The notes beneath the pieces are model-generated. The model was not told where the DNA came from. It saw only the letters and a program-made list of their open reading frames with translations, and ran no database searches. The position numbers and the translations under genes are program-made. Shown here piece after piece: positions 33,674-41,214 of a stretch of 64,000 bases of DNA (positions within the stretch are counted from its first letter, which is position 1; every line of letters starts with the position of its first letter). The DNA lies in the NCBI GenBank assembly GCA_050246475.1, contig JBFWVZ010000005.1:62001-126000 (forward strand), in the 5' to 3' direction. Origin of the DNA: CADEEL01 sp050246475. Lineage in GTDB: Bacteria > Pseudomonadota > Alphaproteobacteria > Caulobacterales > Aquidulcibacteraceae.

Positions 33674-33708
33674 GCGCGCTGGGAAAAATCTGCCCAGGAA
33701 ACGACTCA

Positions 33709-34107
33709 GTGGACATCGCGACCTCCCCTTTCTTCGGCCTGCTGCGCGAGCGGCTCGGGCAGCTAAGCGAGCGCCAGCGGCTCATCGCGGAAAACATCGC
33801 CAATGCATCGACGCCCGGCTTCACGCCGCGCGACATCGACGCATCGGCGTTCCGCGCGATGCTCGACAATGCGGCGGGCGTGACCATGACGCGCACGAGC
33901 GCCAACCACATGGCGCCGGGCGGCGCGACGGACGTGCGGATCGTTTCGCGCGCCGATTCCGAAACGACGTTGGACGGCAATTCGGTCGTGCTCGAAGAGC
34001 AGACGGTGCGCGCGGCGGAAACGCGGATGCAATACGAAACCGCGCTCGCGCTCTACCAGAAGGGCTTGCAGCTCATGCGCTTGGCCGCGCGGGCGCCGGG
34101 ACGATGA
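33709..34107 (+). CDS. flgB: Flagellar proximal rod protein FlgB
   Basis: This 132-aa protein starts with GTG (AGGA about 9 bases upstream). It begins LGQLSERQRLIAENIANAST, the rod/hook signature, near residue 16 and ends with a helix (EQTVRAAETRMQYETALALYQKGL) of the kind that makes the axial coiled coil. It is exported by the flagellar apparatus and forms the rod above the MS ring. It is first in flgB-flgC-fliE. Confidence 0.95.
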   Translation: MDIATSPFFGLLRERLGQLSERQRLIAENIANASTPGFTPRDIDASAFRAMLDNAAGVTMTRTSANHMAPGGATDVRIVSRADSETTLDGNSVVLEEQTVRAAETRMQYETALALYQKGLQLMRLAARAPGR

Positions 34108-34126
34108 TAAGCGGAGATAGCGAGCG

Positions 34127-34537
34127 ATGAGCGATCTCGACGCCACCTTGGCCGCCGCCGCCTCCGGCATGCGCGCGCAGACGACGCGGATGCGGATCGC
34201 GGCGGAGAACGTGGCGAACGCGAACTCGACCGGCGCGGACGCGACGCAGGAGCCCTTCCGCCGGCGCATCCCGCTGCTGGAATCGACGACGCTCTCGGGG
34301 AACGTGCAGGGCGTGCGCGTGCGCGGCGCACGCACGGATCCGACGGAGTTCCGCCGCGAGTACAATCCCTCGCATCCGGCGGCGGACGAGAGCGGCTATG
34401 TGCGGCTGCCGAACGTCGACACGCTCGTCGAGATGATGGACATGCGCGACGCGACGCGCGCTTACGAAGCCAACCTCAACATGATCGAAGCCGCGCGCGC
34501 GATGACGAACCGCGCGCTCGATTTGCTGCGGAGATAG
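34127..34537 (+). CDS. flgC: Flagellar proximal rod protein FlgC
   Basis: This 136-aa protein has the N-terminal rod motif AAASGMRAQTTRMRIAAENVANANS and the C-terminal helix VEMMDMRDATRAYEANLNMIEAARAM. A GGAGAT-type ribosome site lies upstream in the flgB-flgC spacer (19 bp). It stacks with FlgB in the rod. Confidence 0.95.
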   Translation: MSDLDATLAAAASGMRAQTTRMRIAAENVANANSTGADATQEPFRRRIPLLESTTLSGNVQGVRVRGARTDPTEFRREYNPSHPAADESGYVRLPNVDTLVEMMDMRDATRAYEANLNMIEAARAMTNRALDLLRR

Positions 34538-34541
34538 ATGA

Positions 34542-34850
34542 ATGCCGGTCGATCCGCTTTCAGCCACACGGGCTTATCTCGATACGCTGCGCTCAACGAC
34601 GGCGCCGGCCGCGGGCGCGGAGACCGGCGGCGCGGTCGATTTCGGGCAGCTGGTGCAGAACGCGGTGCGCGAAGCGACGCAGACGTCGCAGATCGCGGAG
34701 CAGCAAGCGGTGGCCGTGGCGGCCGGGCGCGGCGACATCGTCGATGTGGTGACCGCGATCGCGGCGGCGGAGACGCAACTCGAAACCGTGATGGCTGTGC
34801 GGGACCAGGTGATCCAGGCGTATCAGGAAATTCTGCGGATGCCGATTTAG
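34542..34850 (+). CDS. fliE: Flagellar hook-basal body adaptor FliE
   Basis: This 102-aa protein starts at 34542, 4 bp after flgC, with CGGAG inside flgC. Conserved pieces are FGQLVQNAVREATQTSQIAEQQ and TAIAAAETQLETVMAVRDQVIQAYQEILRMPI at the end. It connects the MS ring to the rod. A family B repeat begins 2 bp after its stop and may end the operon transcript. Confidence 0.94.
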   Translation: MPVDPLSATRAYLDTLRSTTAPAAGAETGGAVDFGQLVQNAVREATQTSQIAEQQAVAVAAGRGDIVDVVTAIAAAETQLETVMAVRDQVIQAYQEILRMPI

Positions 34851-34852
34851 GC

Positions 34853-34987
34853 CCCTCTCCCCTTGTGGGAGAGGGTGGCGCGAAGCGCCGGGTGAGGGGT
34901 GTCGGCTCACCTTCCGACGTCGCCCTCGCACCCCTCATCCGTCGTTGCGCTTCGCGCAACGCCACCTTCTCCCACAAGGGGAGAAGG
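34853..34987. repeat. Intergenic inverted-repeat element, family B copy 1
   Basis: The ends are CCCCTCTCCCCTTGTGGGAG and its near inverted copy CTCCCACAAGGGGAGAAGG. Inside lie GGTGAGGGGTG and CACCCCTCATCC, and a smaller hairpin GCGCTTCGCGCAACGCC. It can fold as one long hairpin. It resembles the element at 53512-53630 in its end sequences and order. It starts directly after fliE. Confidence 0.75.
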
Positions 34988-35084
34988 AAACCGCCGCGCG
35001 GCGCCCGCTCCCGGCCATGAGCTCTGCAAAGACGCGCTGCGCACGCGCATTGATCGCACGCGCGACGCAGCGCATCTCTGGCGC

Positions 35085-35168
35085 ATGCTTACCGGAGACA
35101 TCCTCATCCTCGCGCTCGCCGCGGGACTCGGCGGCTATGCGGTGATGATGTGGAGGACGGGGAGGTAG
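35085..35168 (+). CDS. Possible 27-aa membrane miniprotein
   Basis: The frame encodes MLTGDILILALAAGLGGYAV and ends MMWRTGR: one hydrophobic helix with a basic C-terminus, the usual shape of a bacterial membrane miniprotein. The ribosome site is weak. It lies in the 381-bp space between fliE and the J-domain-like gene, downstream of the repeat element. I see nothing else in that space. Treat as a candidate only. Confidence 0.3.
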   Translation: MLTGDILILALAAGLGGYAVMMWRTGR

Positions 35169-35231
35169 GGGGCCTACGAGGCACCTATTTTTTGCTGGGA
35201 CTGTGTATCCTGGGTTGCTATTCGTCTGTGA

Positions 35232-36065
35232 ATGACAACCGAACGTAACTATTCTTCGCTGGCTGACATCCAATCAGACTTCAATCTGACGGAGAGCACT
35301 CCGAGCTCAATGCTGGCTGCGCTGCAGCGAGTGAGACGGGATATTCACCCTGACCGAAACGGTGGAACTTTTCCTGATCTGGCAACCAAAGCGAAATGGC
35401 ATCAAGTCAACGAGGCCATAGCATTCCTAGCAAACTACAATGCCTCTCCCGCTCCAATGGATGCTCAGAGCCGAGAGCTTACAAACCCCGAGAGCCGCCT
35501 ACTCGCAAACGCTGATTTGGTTTCCGTAAGCGAAAGAACCATAACGCGTCGCGCTGCCTTTGTTGCTGCAGCGAGAAGCCGCGCGGGTTCACGTGTCGTT
35601 ATCCCGAGAATTAGCTCTGCAACACTTGCTGCGGTATGCGCATTCTTGTTTACCGCCGGCCCGACGCTGGATGGACATCCATTTCTCAGTCGCCTGACGC
35701 AGATGCCGCTGTTCTATGAGTTCACCGGCTCTCTGTGTCTCTACTCCGCGATATTCTTTGTCCTCACGTGGACGAGCGAACAAGCTGCGGCGAGCCGGGC
35801 GGAGTTTCAGTCGTCTGACGCGGGCCTTCTGGAGCTTGCGTCGCGGTTCACGCCTGCGATCTTTCGACGTAGCGAGTTGATCGCCGAGATTCGGGGACAT
35901 GAGCGGTTTCTCGTTTTTCTTGCGCCGTTCATTCGTAGAATGGATGCGCAAACCGCTTCTGATATTGCTGATTTGCACATTGAGCGTATGTTGACCGCAA
36001 ACGTGATCGAACGAATTGCCGAGCCAACCCTTGATCCGCGCTATCGCTTCATTGCAGACGTGTAG
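35232..36065 (+). CDS. J-domain-like membrane protein of atypical composition
   Basis: This 277-aa protein has a J-domain-like N-terminus: about residues 9-70 include the HPD-type signature DIHPDRNGG and a following helix (WHQVNEAIAFLANY). Two hydrophobic helices follow at about 127-145 and 158-178. The C-terminal cytosolic part (about 180-277) is helical. A J domain would recruit DnaK; the HPD is present, so this is plausible. Base composition and codon choice are more AT-rich and less GC3-biased than the neighbours, suggesting acquisition from elsewhere. It ends 2 bp from the end of the convergent dxs gene. Confidence 0.65.
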   Translation: MTTERNYSSLADIQSDFNLTESTPSSMLAALQRVRRDIHPDRNGGTFPDLATKAKWHQVNEAIAFLANYNASPAPMDAQSRELTNPESRLLANADLVSVSERTITRRAAFVAAARSRAGSRVVIPRISSATLAAVCAFLFTAGPTLDGHPFLSRLTQMPLFYEFTGSLCLYSAIFFVLTWTSEQAAASRAEFQSSDAGLLELASRFTPAIFRRSELIAEIRGHERFLVFLAPFIRRMDAQTASDIADLHIERMLTANVIERIAEPTLDPRYRFIADV

Positions 36066-36067
36066 CC

Positions 36068-37990
36068 CTAAGCCCTAGCGCCGCCCTCCCCCATCGCCGC
36101 GCGCCCCAGCGCGGCGAGGGCGGACGCTACAATCGCGTCGGCGTCGAGTTTGGCTTCTGTGATCATTGCGGCGGGCGTGTCTTGATCCTGGAAGACATCC
36201 GGCAAAGTCAGCGTGCGGATTTTTAGGCCGCGATCGAGCGCGCCTTCTTTCGCCAGGAAATGCAGCACGAAGGCGCCGAAGCCGCCTTGGGCGCCTTCTT
36301 CGATGGTGATGAGGACTTCGTGCTCGCGCGCGAGGCGGCGGATCAGATCTTCGTCGAGCGGTTTGGCGAAGCGCGCATCCGCGAGCGTCGTTGAGAGGCC
36401 CATCGCGCCCAAGCGATCGGCGGCTTTCATCGCATCGGCGAAGCGCGAACCGTAGGAGAGGAGCGCAATCGTCGTTCCCTCGCGCACGATGCGGCCTTTG
36501 CCGATGGCGAGGGGCGCGAGATCATCCGGGATCGGATTGCCGAGCGCTTCGCCGCGCGGATAGCGGATGGCGGAGGGGCCGTCGTCAATCGCGGCGGCGG
36601 TCGCGATCATCAGCGCAAGCTCTGCTTCATCCGCCGGGGCCATCAAAGTAAAGCCGGGCAGCGCGCCCAGATAGCCGATGTCAAAACTGCCCGCGTGCGT
36701 GGGGCCGTCCGCCCCAACGAGCCCCGCGCGATCCATCGCGAAGCGCACGGGGAGCTTCTGGATCGCCACGTCGTGGACGACTTGATCGTAGCCGCGCTGC
36801 AGGAACGTGGAATAGATCGCGGCGAAGGGCTTCATCCCGTCCGCCGCGAGGCCCGCCGCGAACGTCACCGCGTGCTGCTCGGCGATGCCGACATCGAAGG
36901 AGCGCGCGGGGAATTTCTCCGCGAAGAGATCGACGCCAGTGCCGGAGGGCATCGCGGCGGTGATGGCGACGATCTTCTCGTCTTTCTCAGCCAGCTTGAT
37001 GAGCGTTTGGCCGAAGACTTTTTGGTAAGTCGGGGGGCCGGCCTTCGCCTTCGCCTGCTCGCCCGTCACCACATTGAACTTGGAGACGCCGTGATATTTA
37101 TCCGCCGCGTTTTCGGCGGGCGCGTAGCCCTTGCCCTTCTTGGTGACGACGTGGACGAGCACGGGACGCTCGTATTGCTTCACGCTCTTCAAGATGTGGA
37201 CGAGCTGGGTGACGTCGTGGCCGTCGAACGGGCCGAAATAGTGGAAGCCGAGCTCTTCGAAGAAAGTGCCGCCGGTGACGAGGGTGCGGGCCATCTCCTC
37301 GGTCTTGCGCGCGACATCGTGAATGGGCGCGGGCAGCTGCTCGGCCACCTTCTTCGCGGCTTGGCGGATTTTTCTGTACGTGTTGGTCGCGGCGAGGCGC
37401 GCGAGATAATTGCTCATGCCCCCAACGGGCGGGGCGATGGACATATCGTTGTCGTTCAGGATGACGATGAGGCGCTTCGTCGTTTCCGCCGCATTGTTCA
37501 TCGCCTCATAGGCCATGCCGGCGGACATCGAGCCGTCCCCGATCACCGCGATGACGTGATTGTCCCTGCCCTGCTGATCGCGCGCGACGCAAAAGCCCAA
37601 CGCGGCGGAGATGCTCGTCGCTGCGTGCGCGGCGCCGAAGGGATCGTATTCGCTCTCGGCGCGCTTGGTGAAACCGGAGAGCCCCCCGCCTTGGCGCAGC
37701 GTGCGGATGCGATCGCGCCGGCCGGTGAGGATTTTGTGCGGATAGGCCTGGTGGCCGACATCCCAGACGAGCACGTCCTTCGGCGTCTCGAAGACGTAAT
37801 GGAGTGCGACCGTGAGCTCGACGACGCCGAGGCCCGCGCCCAGATGCCCGCCGGTTTGGGAGACAGCGTCGATGGTTTCGGCGCGCAGCTCCTCGGAGAG
37901 CTGGGGCAGCTGATTTTCGGACAATGCACGCAGATCGGCCGGGAGGCGGACTTGGTCCAGCAGAGGGGTTTCGGCGCTCACGCGATCCAT
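36068..37990 (-). CDS. dxs: 1-deoxy-D-xylulose-5-phosphate synthase
   Basis: This 640-aa thiamine-diphosphate enzyme is the first step of the MEP isoprenoid pathway: pyruvate plus glyceraldehyde 3-phosphate gives DXP. The TPP-binding motif GDGSMSAGMAYEAMNNA is present (about residues 151-167), as is the GHQAYPHKILTGR segment. The transketolase central and C-terminal domains follow (FAMDRAGLVGADGPTHAG). The gene starts 23 bp after the ispA stop, so the two form an isoprenoid operon. Confidence 0.97.
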   Translation of the reverse strand: MDRVSAETPLLDQVRLPADLRALSENQLPQLSEELRAETIDAVSQTGGHLGAGLGVVELTVALHYVFETPKDVLVWDVGHQAYPHKILTGRRDRIRTLRQGGGLSGFTKRAESEYDPFGAAHAATSISAALGFCVARDQQGRDNHVIAVIGDGSMSAGMAYEAMNNAAETTKRLIVILNDNDMSIAPPVGGMSNYLARLAATNTYRKIRQAAKKVAEQLPAPIHDVARKTEEMARTLVTGGTFFEELGFHYFGPFDGHDVTQLVHILKSVKQYERPVLVHVVTKKGKGYAPAENAADKYHGVSKFNVVTGEQAKAKAGPPTYQKVFGQTLIKLAEKDEKIVAITAAMPSGTGVDLFAEKFPARSFDVGIAEQHAVTFAAGLAADGMKPFAAIYSTFLQRGYDQVVHDVAIQKLPVRFAMDRAGLVGADGPTHAGSFDIGYLGALPGFTLMAPADEAELALMIATAAAIDDGPSAIRYPRGEALGNPIPDDLAPLAIGKGRIVREGTTIALLSYGSRFADAMKAADRLGAMGLSTTLADARFAKPLDEDLIRRLAREHEVLITIEEGAQGGFGAFVLHFLAKEGALDRGLKIRTLTLPDVFQDQDTPAAMITEAKLDADAIVASALAALGRAAMGEGGARA

Positions 37991-38013
37991 TGTCCTTCGG
38001 ACAGAGTTAGGAT

Positions 38014-38901
38014 TCAGTACCGCCGATCCAGCACGAAATCGACAACCTCAGTCAGGAATCTGGCGCGGGGCCCGAAAATGGCGAGATGACCTTTCGCCTG
38101 AGCGGCGAGATGGCGCAGGCGCCCGCGCGCGGCCTCCTCCCCCAGGACGGTCACGAAATTGCGCTTGCCGGCGGCGGCGTCCTTCTGAACGGCCTTGCCG
38201 GTTTCATCCGGCGCGCCCTGGAGATCGAGGAGATCGTCCGCGATCTGGAAGGCGAGGCCGACGTCCTGCGCGTAGCGGGAGAGCGCGTGGCGCGCGTCAT
38301 CTGGCGCGGCCGCGATCATGCCGCCCGCTTCGATGGAGAAGGAAAAGAGCGCGCCTGTCTTGAGCCTATTCATGCGCGTGATGGCGATGAGATCGTCGCC
38401 CGCTTCCTCCCCGGCCATATCGAGCGCCTGGCCCGCGATCATGCCTTGGGGGCCCGCGGCTTTGGCGAGGCCCGCGATGAGCTTGGTGCGCATCTGCGGA
38501 TCGCGGTGCGTTTCTGGATCGGCGAGGATGTCGAACGCGAAGGCGAGCAGCGCATCGCCCGCGAGGAGCGCGGTCGCTTCATCGTACTCGACATGCACGG
38601 TGGGCGCGCCGCGGCGGAGCTCGTCATCGTCCATGCACGGCAGATCGTCGTGGACGAGCGAGAAGCAATGCACGCACTCAACCGCGCAGGCGACGCGCAG
38701 GAGGCTCTTCTCGTCGGCGTCGAAAATACGCCCCGCCTCGAGCATGAGGAATGGCCGCATGCGCTTGCCCCCGCCCAGAGCCGCGTAGCGCATCGCCGAC
38801 AAGAGGCGCGCCTCGGGCCCTTGCGCGCGCGGCAAAAGCGCGTCGAGCGCGACCGTGATCCGGTCCGCGGTTTCGCGCATGCGGGACTCAAGGGAGACCA
38901 T
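38014..38901 (-). CDS. ispA: Polyprenyl synthetase (farnesyl/geranyl diphosphate synthase)
   Basis: About 295 aa from the third in-frame ATG (38901), which gives the family length and an N-terminus MVSLESRMRETADRITVALD; upstream ATGs at 38934 and 38916 add basic residues without a ribosome site. The first Asp-rich motif is DDLPCMDDD, the second DDLLD, and the GGGKRMRPFL region binds isopentenyl diphosphate. It condenses IPP with allylic diphosphates in the cytosol to supply quinone, carotenoid and undecaprenyl synthesis. dxs follows on the same strand. Confidence 0.92.
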   Translation of the reverse strand: MVSLESRMRETADRITVALDALLPRAQGPEARLLSAMRYAALGGGKRMRPFLMLEAGRIFDADEKSLLRVACAVECVHCFSLVHDDLPCMDDDELRRGAPTVHVEYDEATALLAGDALLAFAFDILADPETHRDPQMRTKLIAGLAKAAGPQGMIAGQALDMAGEEAGDDLIAITRMNRLKTGALFSFSIEAGGMIAAAPDDARHALSRYAQDVGLAFQIADDLLDLQGAPDETGKAVQKDAAAGKRNFVTVLGEEAARGRLRHLAAQAKGHLAIFGPRARFLTEVVDFVLDRRY

Positions 38902-38944
38902 GCGCGCGGTTAGCATGGCGCGCGGGGGAAGCAAATGCGAACGT

Positions 38945-39748
38945 CTAGTCCGCCGGCGATTGGAGATTGCGCACCATGCGGAGAACGGTGGTGCGCGGGA
39001 AGGTTTGCGCCATTTGCGCCATCATGGCGTTGCGCGCGCCGGTGACGATGACGCGCCGGTTTTGCTGGAAGGCGCGATAGCCCGAGCGCGCGACCGGCAT
39101 CGATTCCATCGCGCGCGAAGCGCGGGCGAGGCGCATCTTATCGGTGCCGGCGCGGGCGCGGAAATTGGAGACGGTCGGCCCCGGGCACAGGCAGGAGACT
39201 TTGACGCCGGTGTCGCGCGCCTCTTCCCAGAGCGCTTCGGAAAATGAGAGCACGTAAGCCTTCGACGCGTAATAGACCGCCATGAACGGGCCGGGCTGAA
39301 AGGCGGCGGTCGAGGCGACGTTCAAAACGCCGCCACGCTTCCTGGCCAGCATCTGATCCCAGAAGAGATAGGTCAGTTCCGTCAACGCGCGGACATTGAG
39401 ATCGACCATGCCGAGCTGCGTGGCGAGATCGCTGCTCGTCAGCGGGCCGGCGTGGCCATAGCCCGCATTGTTCACGAGCACATCGACATCGAGGCCCCGC
39501 GCCTTGATCGCTTCGTGCAGTTTCTGTCCGCCGCCCGGCGCGCCAAGATCGCCGGGGATTGCGTGCGCCGCGACGCCGAAGCGTTCGGAGAAGCGCTTCG
39601 CGTGTTCCTGCAGCGGCGCTTCGCTGCGCGCGGTGAGGATGAGATTGTAGCCGTCCGCCGCGAAGCACTCCGCGAGATCGACTCCGATGCCGGCGGACGC
39701 GCCTGTCACCAGCGCGGTTTGGCCCTCGCCCAATTTTCTGCGCGGCAT
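38945..39748 (-). CDS. Short-chain dehydrogenase/reductase
   Basis: This 267-aa SDR starts at 39748 (MPRRKLGEGQTALVTGASAGIG). The cofactor motif TGASAGIG is followed by NNAGYGHAG and the catalytic Ser/Tyr-Lys set (VASTAAF, then VYYASKAYVLSF). It resembles the DltE/YqjQ-like 'SDR family' oxidoreductases of lipid metabolism. Its start is 14 bp after the stop of the TIR gene at 39763, so it may be the last gene of the TIR cluster, although functional linkage is unproven. Confidence 0.85.
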   Translation of the reverse strand: MPRRKLGEGQTALVTGASAGIGVDLAECFAADGYNLILTARSEAPLQEHAKRFSERFGVAAHAIPGDLGAPGGGQKLHEAIKARGLDVDVLVNNAGYGHAGPLTSSDLATQLGMVDLNVRALTELTYLFWDQMLARKRGGVLNVASTAAFQPGPFMAVYYASKAYVLSFSEALWEEARDTGVKVSCLCPGPTVSNFRARAGTDKMRLARASRAMESMPVARSGYRAFQQNRRVIVTGARNAMMAQMAQTFPRTTVLRMVRNLQSPAD

Positions 39749-39762
39749 GGTTCTTCCTTTTT

Positions 39763-40770
39763 CTACGTGCGCGTCAGTGTGAAGGGCTGGCCTTCGCGTT
39801 CGGCGCCGCGTTCGTTGATGAAGGCGCGGCCGTGGATCGTGCGCCCGTCGGCCGCGATGGCGCCGGCATAGCGCACGCTGACGTTCGAACGCGGATAGCG
39901 CACCGTGATGGCGACGACGGTTCCGCGCTGCTCCCAGGTGATGCGGCCGGGATCGGCGCCGGCATTGTCGATCTCGAGCGCGGCTTCTCCATTCGGGCGC
40001 AGCCGCCACGTGCCTTGAAGGCTCGCGTGCCGCCACGCGCCGACCGCGGAGGCCGGGGCGCCTGGCGCGCGCGTCTGCTGTGCAAGCGCCTCTTCGGCGC
40101 GATCGCGGCGCGCCTGCTCGTAGGCCGCGGCCTGCTGTTCGGCGTCGCTGAGCGGGCGCGCGGGATCGCGCGGCGCCGACACGCCTGGCTGCGCCGACGC
40201 CGTTTGCGCGCCGCGCGGCTGGTTGAGCGCCGCGAAGCCCGCAAGCCCCAGCACGACGAGCGCGCCCGCGCCGATGAGCGCCCAGCGCACCATGGTGTTG
40301 TTTGACCCCGCCAGCACGGGCGCCGGCGCGGACGGCGCAACGGGAGCGGGTTTCGCCGCAGCGGGCTTTGCCTGCGGACGCGGCCGCGCAAATTTCGAGA
40401 GCGCTTCGACCAGAACGCGGAATTGCGGATCGTCCTGCGCGCCGGACCAATTCGCGAGCTGTGCGGCGGCCACGCGCCTGAAGCCCGGCGGCGGCAGAGC
40501 GCCGTCGCGCTGAACGGGGACGTATTTGTTGCGCGCGTTGGCAAGGCCCGCCTCTTCCGCGACGCGCTCATTCGCGGCGGCGTACTGAGACCAAACGATG
40601 ATGCACGCCTTAGATTGCTCGATCACGCGTGCGACCGTCTCCTCCCAACTCTTGCCGGGCGCGATGGGCTGGCCCGGCAGCACCGAAAAGCCTTCAGCTT
40701 CGAGCGCGCGCGCGAGCGTGCGGGCGAAATGCTCGTCCTCCGGCGCGAACGCGAAATAGATGTCTGCCAT
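39763..40770 (-). CDS. TIR domain protein with TM helix and shared periplasmic C-terminal domain
   Basis: This 335-aa protein starts at 40770 (MADIYFAFAPEDEHF). Residues 1-125 form a TIR-like domain, with KSWEETVARVIEQSKACIIVWS and Glu73 at the conserved glutamate position (spaced 13 residues before PV at 85-86, as in the TIR protein at 15226). A Pro/Ala linker, a transmembrane helix at about 160-183, an Ala/Glu/Arg-rich segment (205-232) and a C-terminal beta-rich domain (about 240-335) follow. That domain is clearly related to the secreted protein encoded upstream (40832-41206). TIR inside and beta domain outside is the expected topology. It lies in the same-strand cluster 42417 to 38945. 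Confidence 0.8.
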   Translation of the reverse strand: MADIYFAFAPEDEHFARTLARALEAEGFSVLPGQPIAPGKSWEETVARVIEQSKACIIVWSQYAAANERVAEEAGLANARNKYVPVQRDGALPPPGFRRVAAAQLANWSGAQDDPQFRVLVEALSKFARPRPQAKPAAAKPAPVAPSAPAPVLAGSNNTMVRWALIGAGALVVLGLAGFAALNQPRGAQTASAQPGVSAPRDPARPLSDAEQQAAAYEQARRDRAEEALAQQTRAPGAPASAVGAWRHASLQGTWRLRPNGEAALEIDNAGADPGRITWEQRGTVVAITVRYPRSNVSVRYAGAIAADGRTIHGRAFINERGAEREGQPFTLTRT

Positions 40771-40831
40771 GGCGCCCCGCACGCAAGCGTAGGGACATTT
40801 AGGCCAAGCGCGGCCGCCTCCGCCAGCCCGC

Positions 40832-41206
40832 CTAGGGCCGCCGCAGCGTCCAGGGGCCGTGGTCGGCTTCGATTCCGGCCTCGGTGCGATAGGCGCGGCC
40901 CTCGACGCGATCGCCCGCGGCGCTGATCCGCCCGACATAGCGCCAACTCACCGCGATGGCCCGGTAGTGGAGAAGCACGATGACCGATGAGCCTTCCTGG
41001 CGCCAGGTGGCGCGCCCGTTCGAGGGGCCCCTGCCGTCGTAGGAGAGGTGCGCCGCGCCGTCGGCGTCGAAACTCCAGATCGCGCCCTCCTCGCGCCACG
41101 CGCCCGCCGCCGACGCCTGCACGTCAGCGATGGGCGCGGCCGCGGGTTCAGCCGCGAGCGCTTGCGGCGCGCTGGCGAGCGCAATGGCCAAGAGCAAGGA
41201 GCGCAC
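40832..41206 (-). CDS. Secreted small protein sharing a domain with the TIR protein downstream
   Basis: This 124-aa protein has a signal peptide (about residues 1-19, ending AQALAA-E). The mature part (about 33-124) aligns with residues 240-335 of the next gene's product: GAWR at the start, GRATWRQEG versus GRITWEQRG, VSWRYVGRISAAG versus VSVRYAGAIAADG, GRAY versus GRAF, and TLRR versus TLTR at the end. It is probably a free periplasmic version of that domain. Its start is 8 bp after the stop of the TIR gene at 41215. I do not recognise the domain family. Confidence 0.75.
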   Translation of the reverse strand: MRSLLLAIALASAPQALAAEPAAAPIADVQASAAGAWREEGAIWSFDADGAAHLSYDGRGPSNGRATWRQEGSSVIVLLHYRAIAVSWRYVGRISAAGDRVEGRAYRTEAGIEADHGPWTLRRP

Positions 41207-41214
41207 GGCGAATG

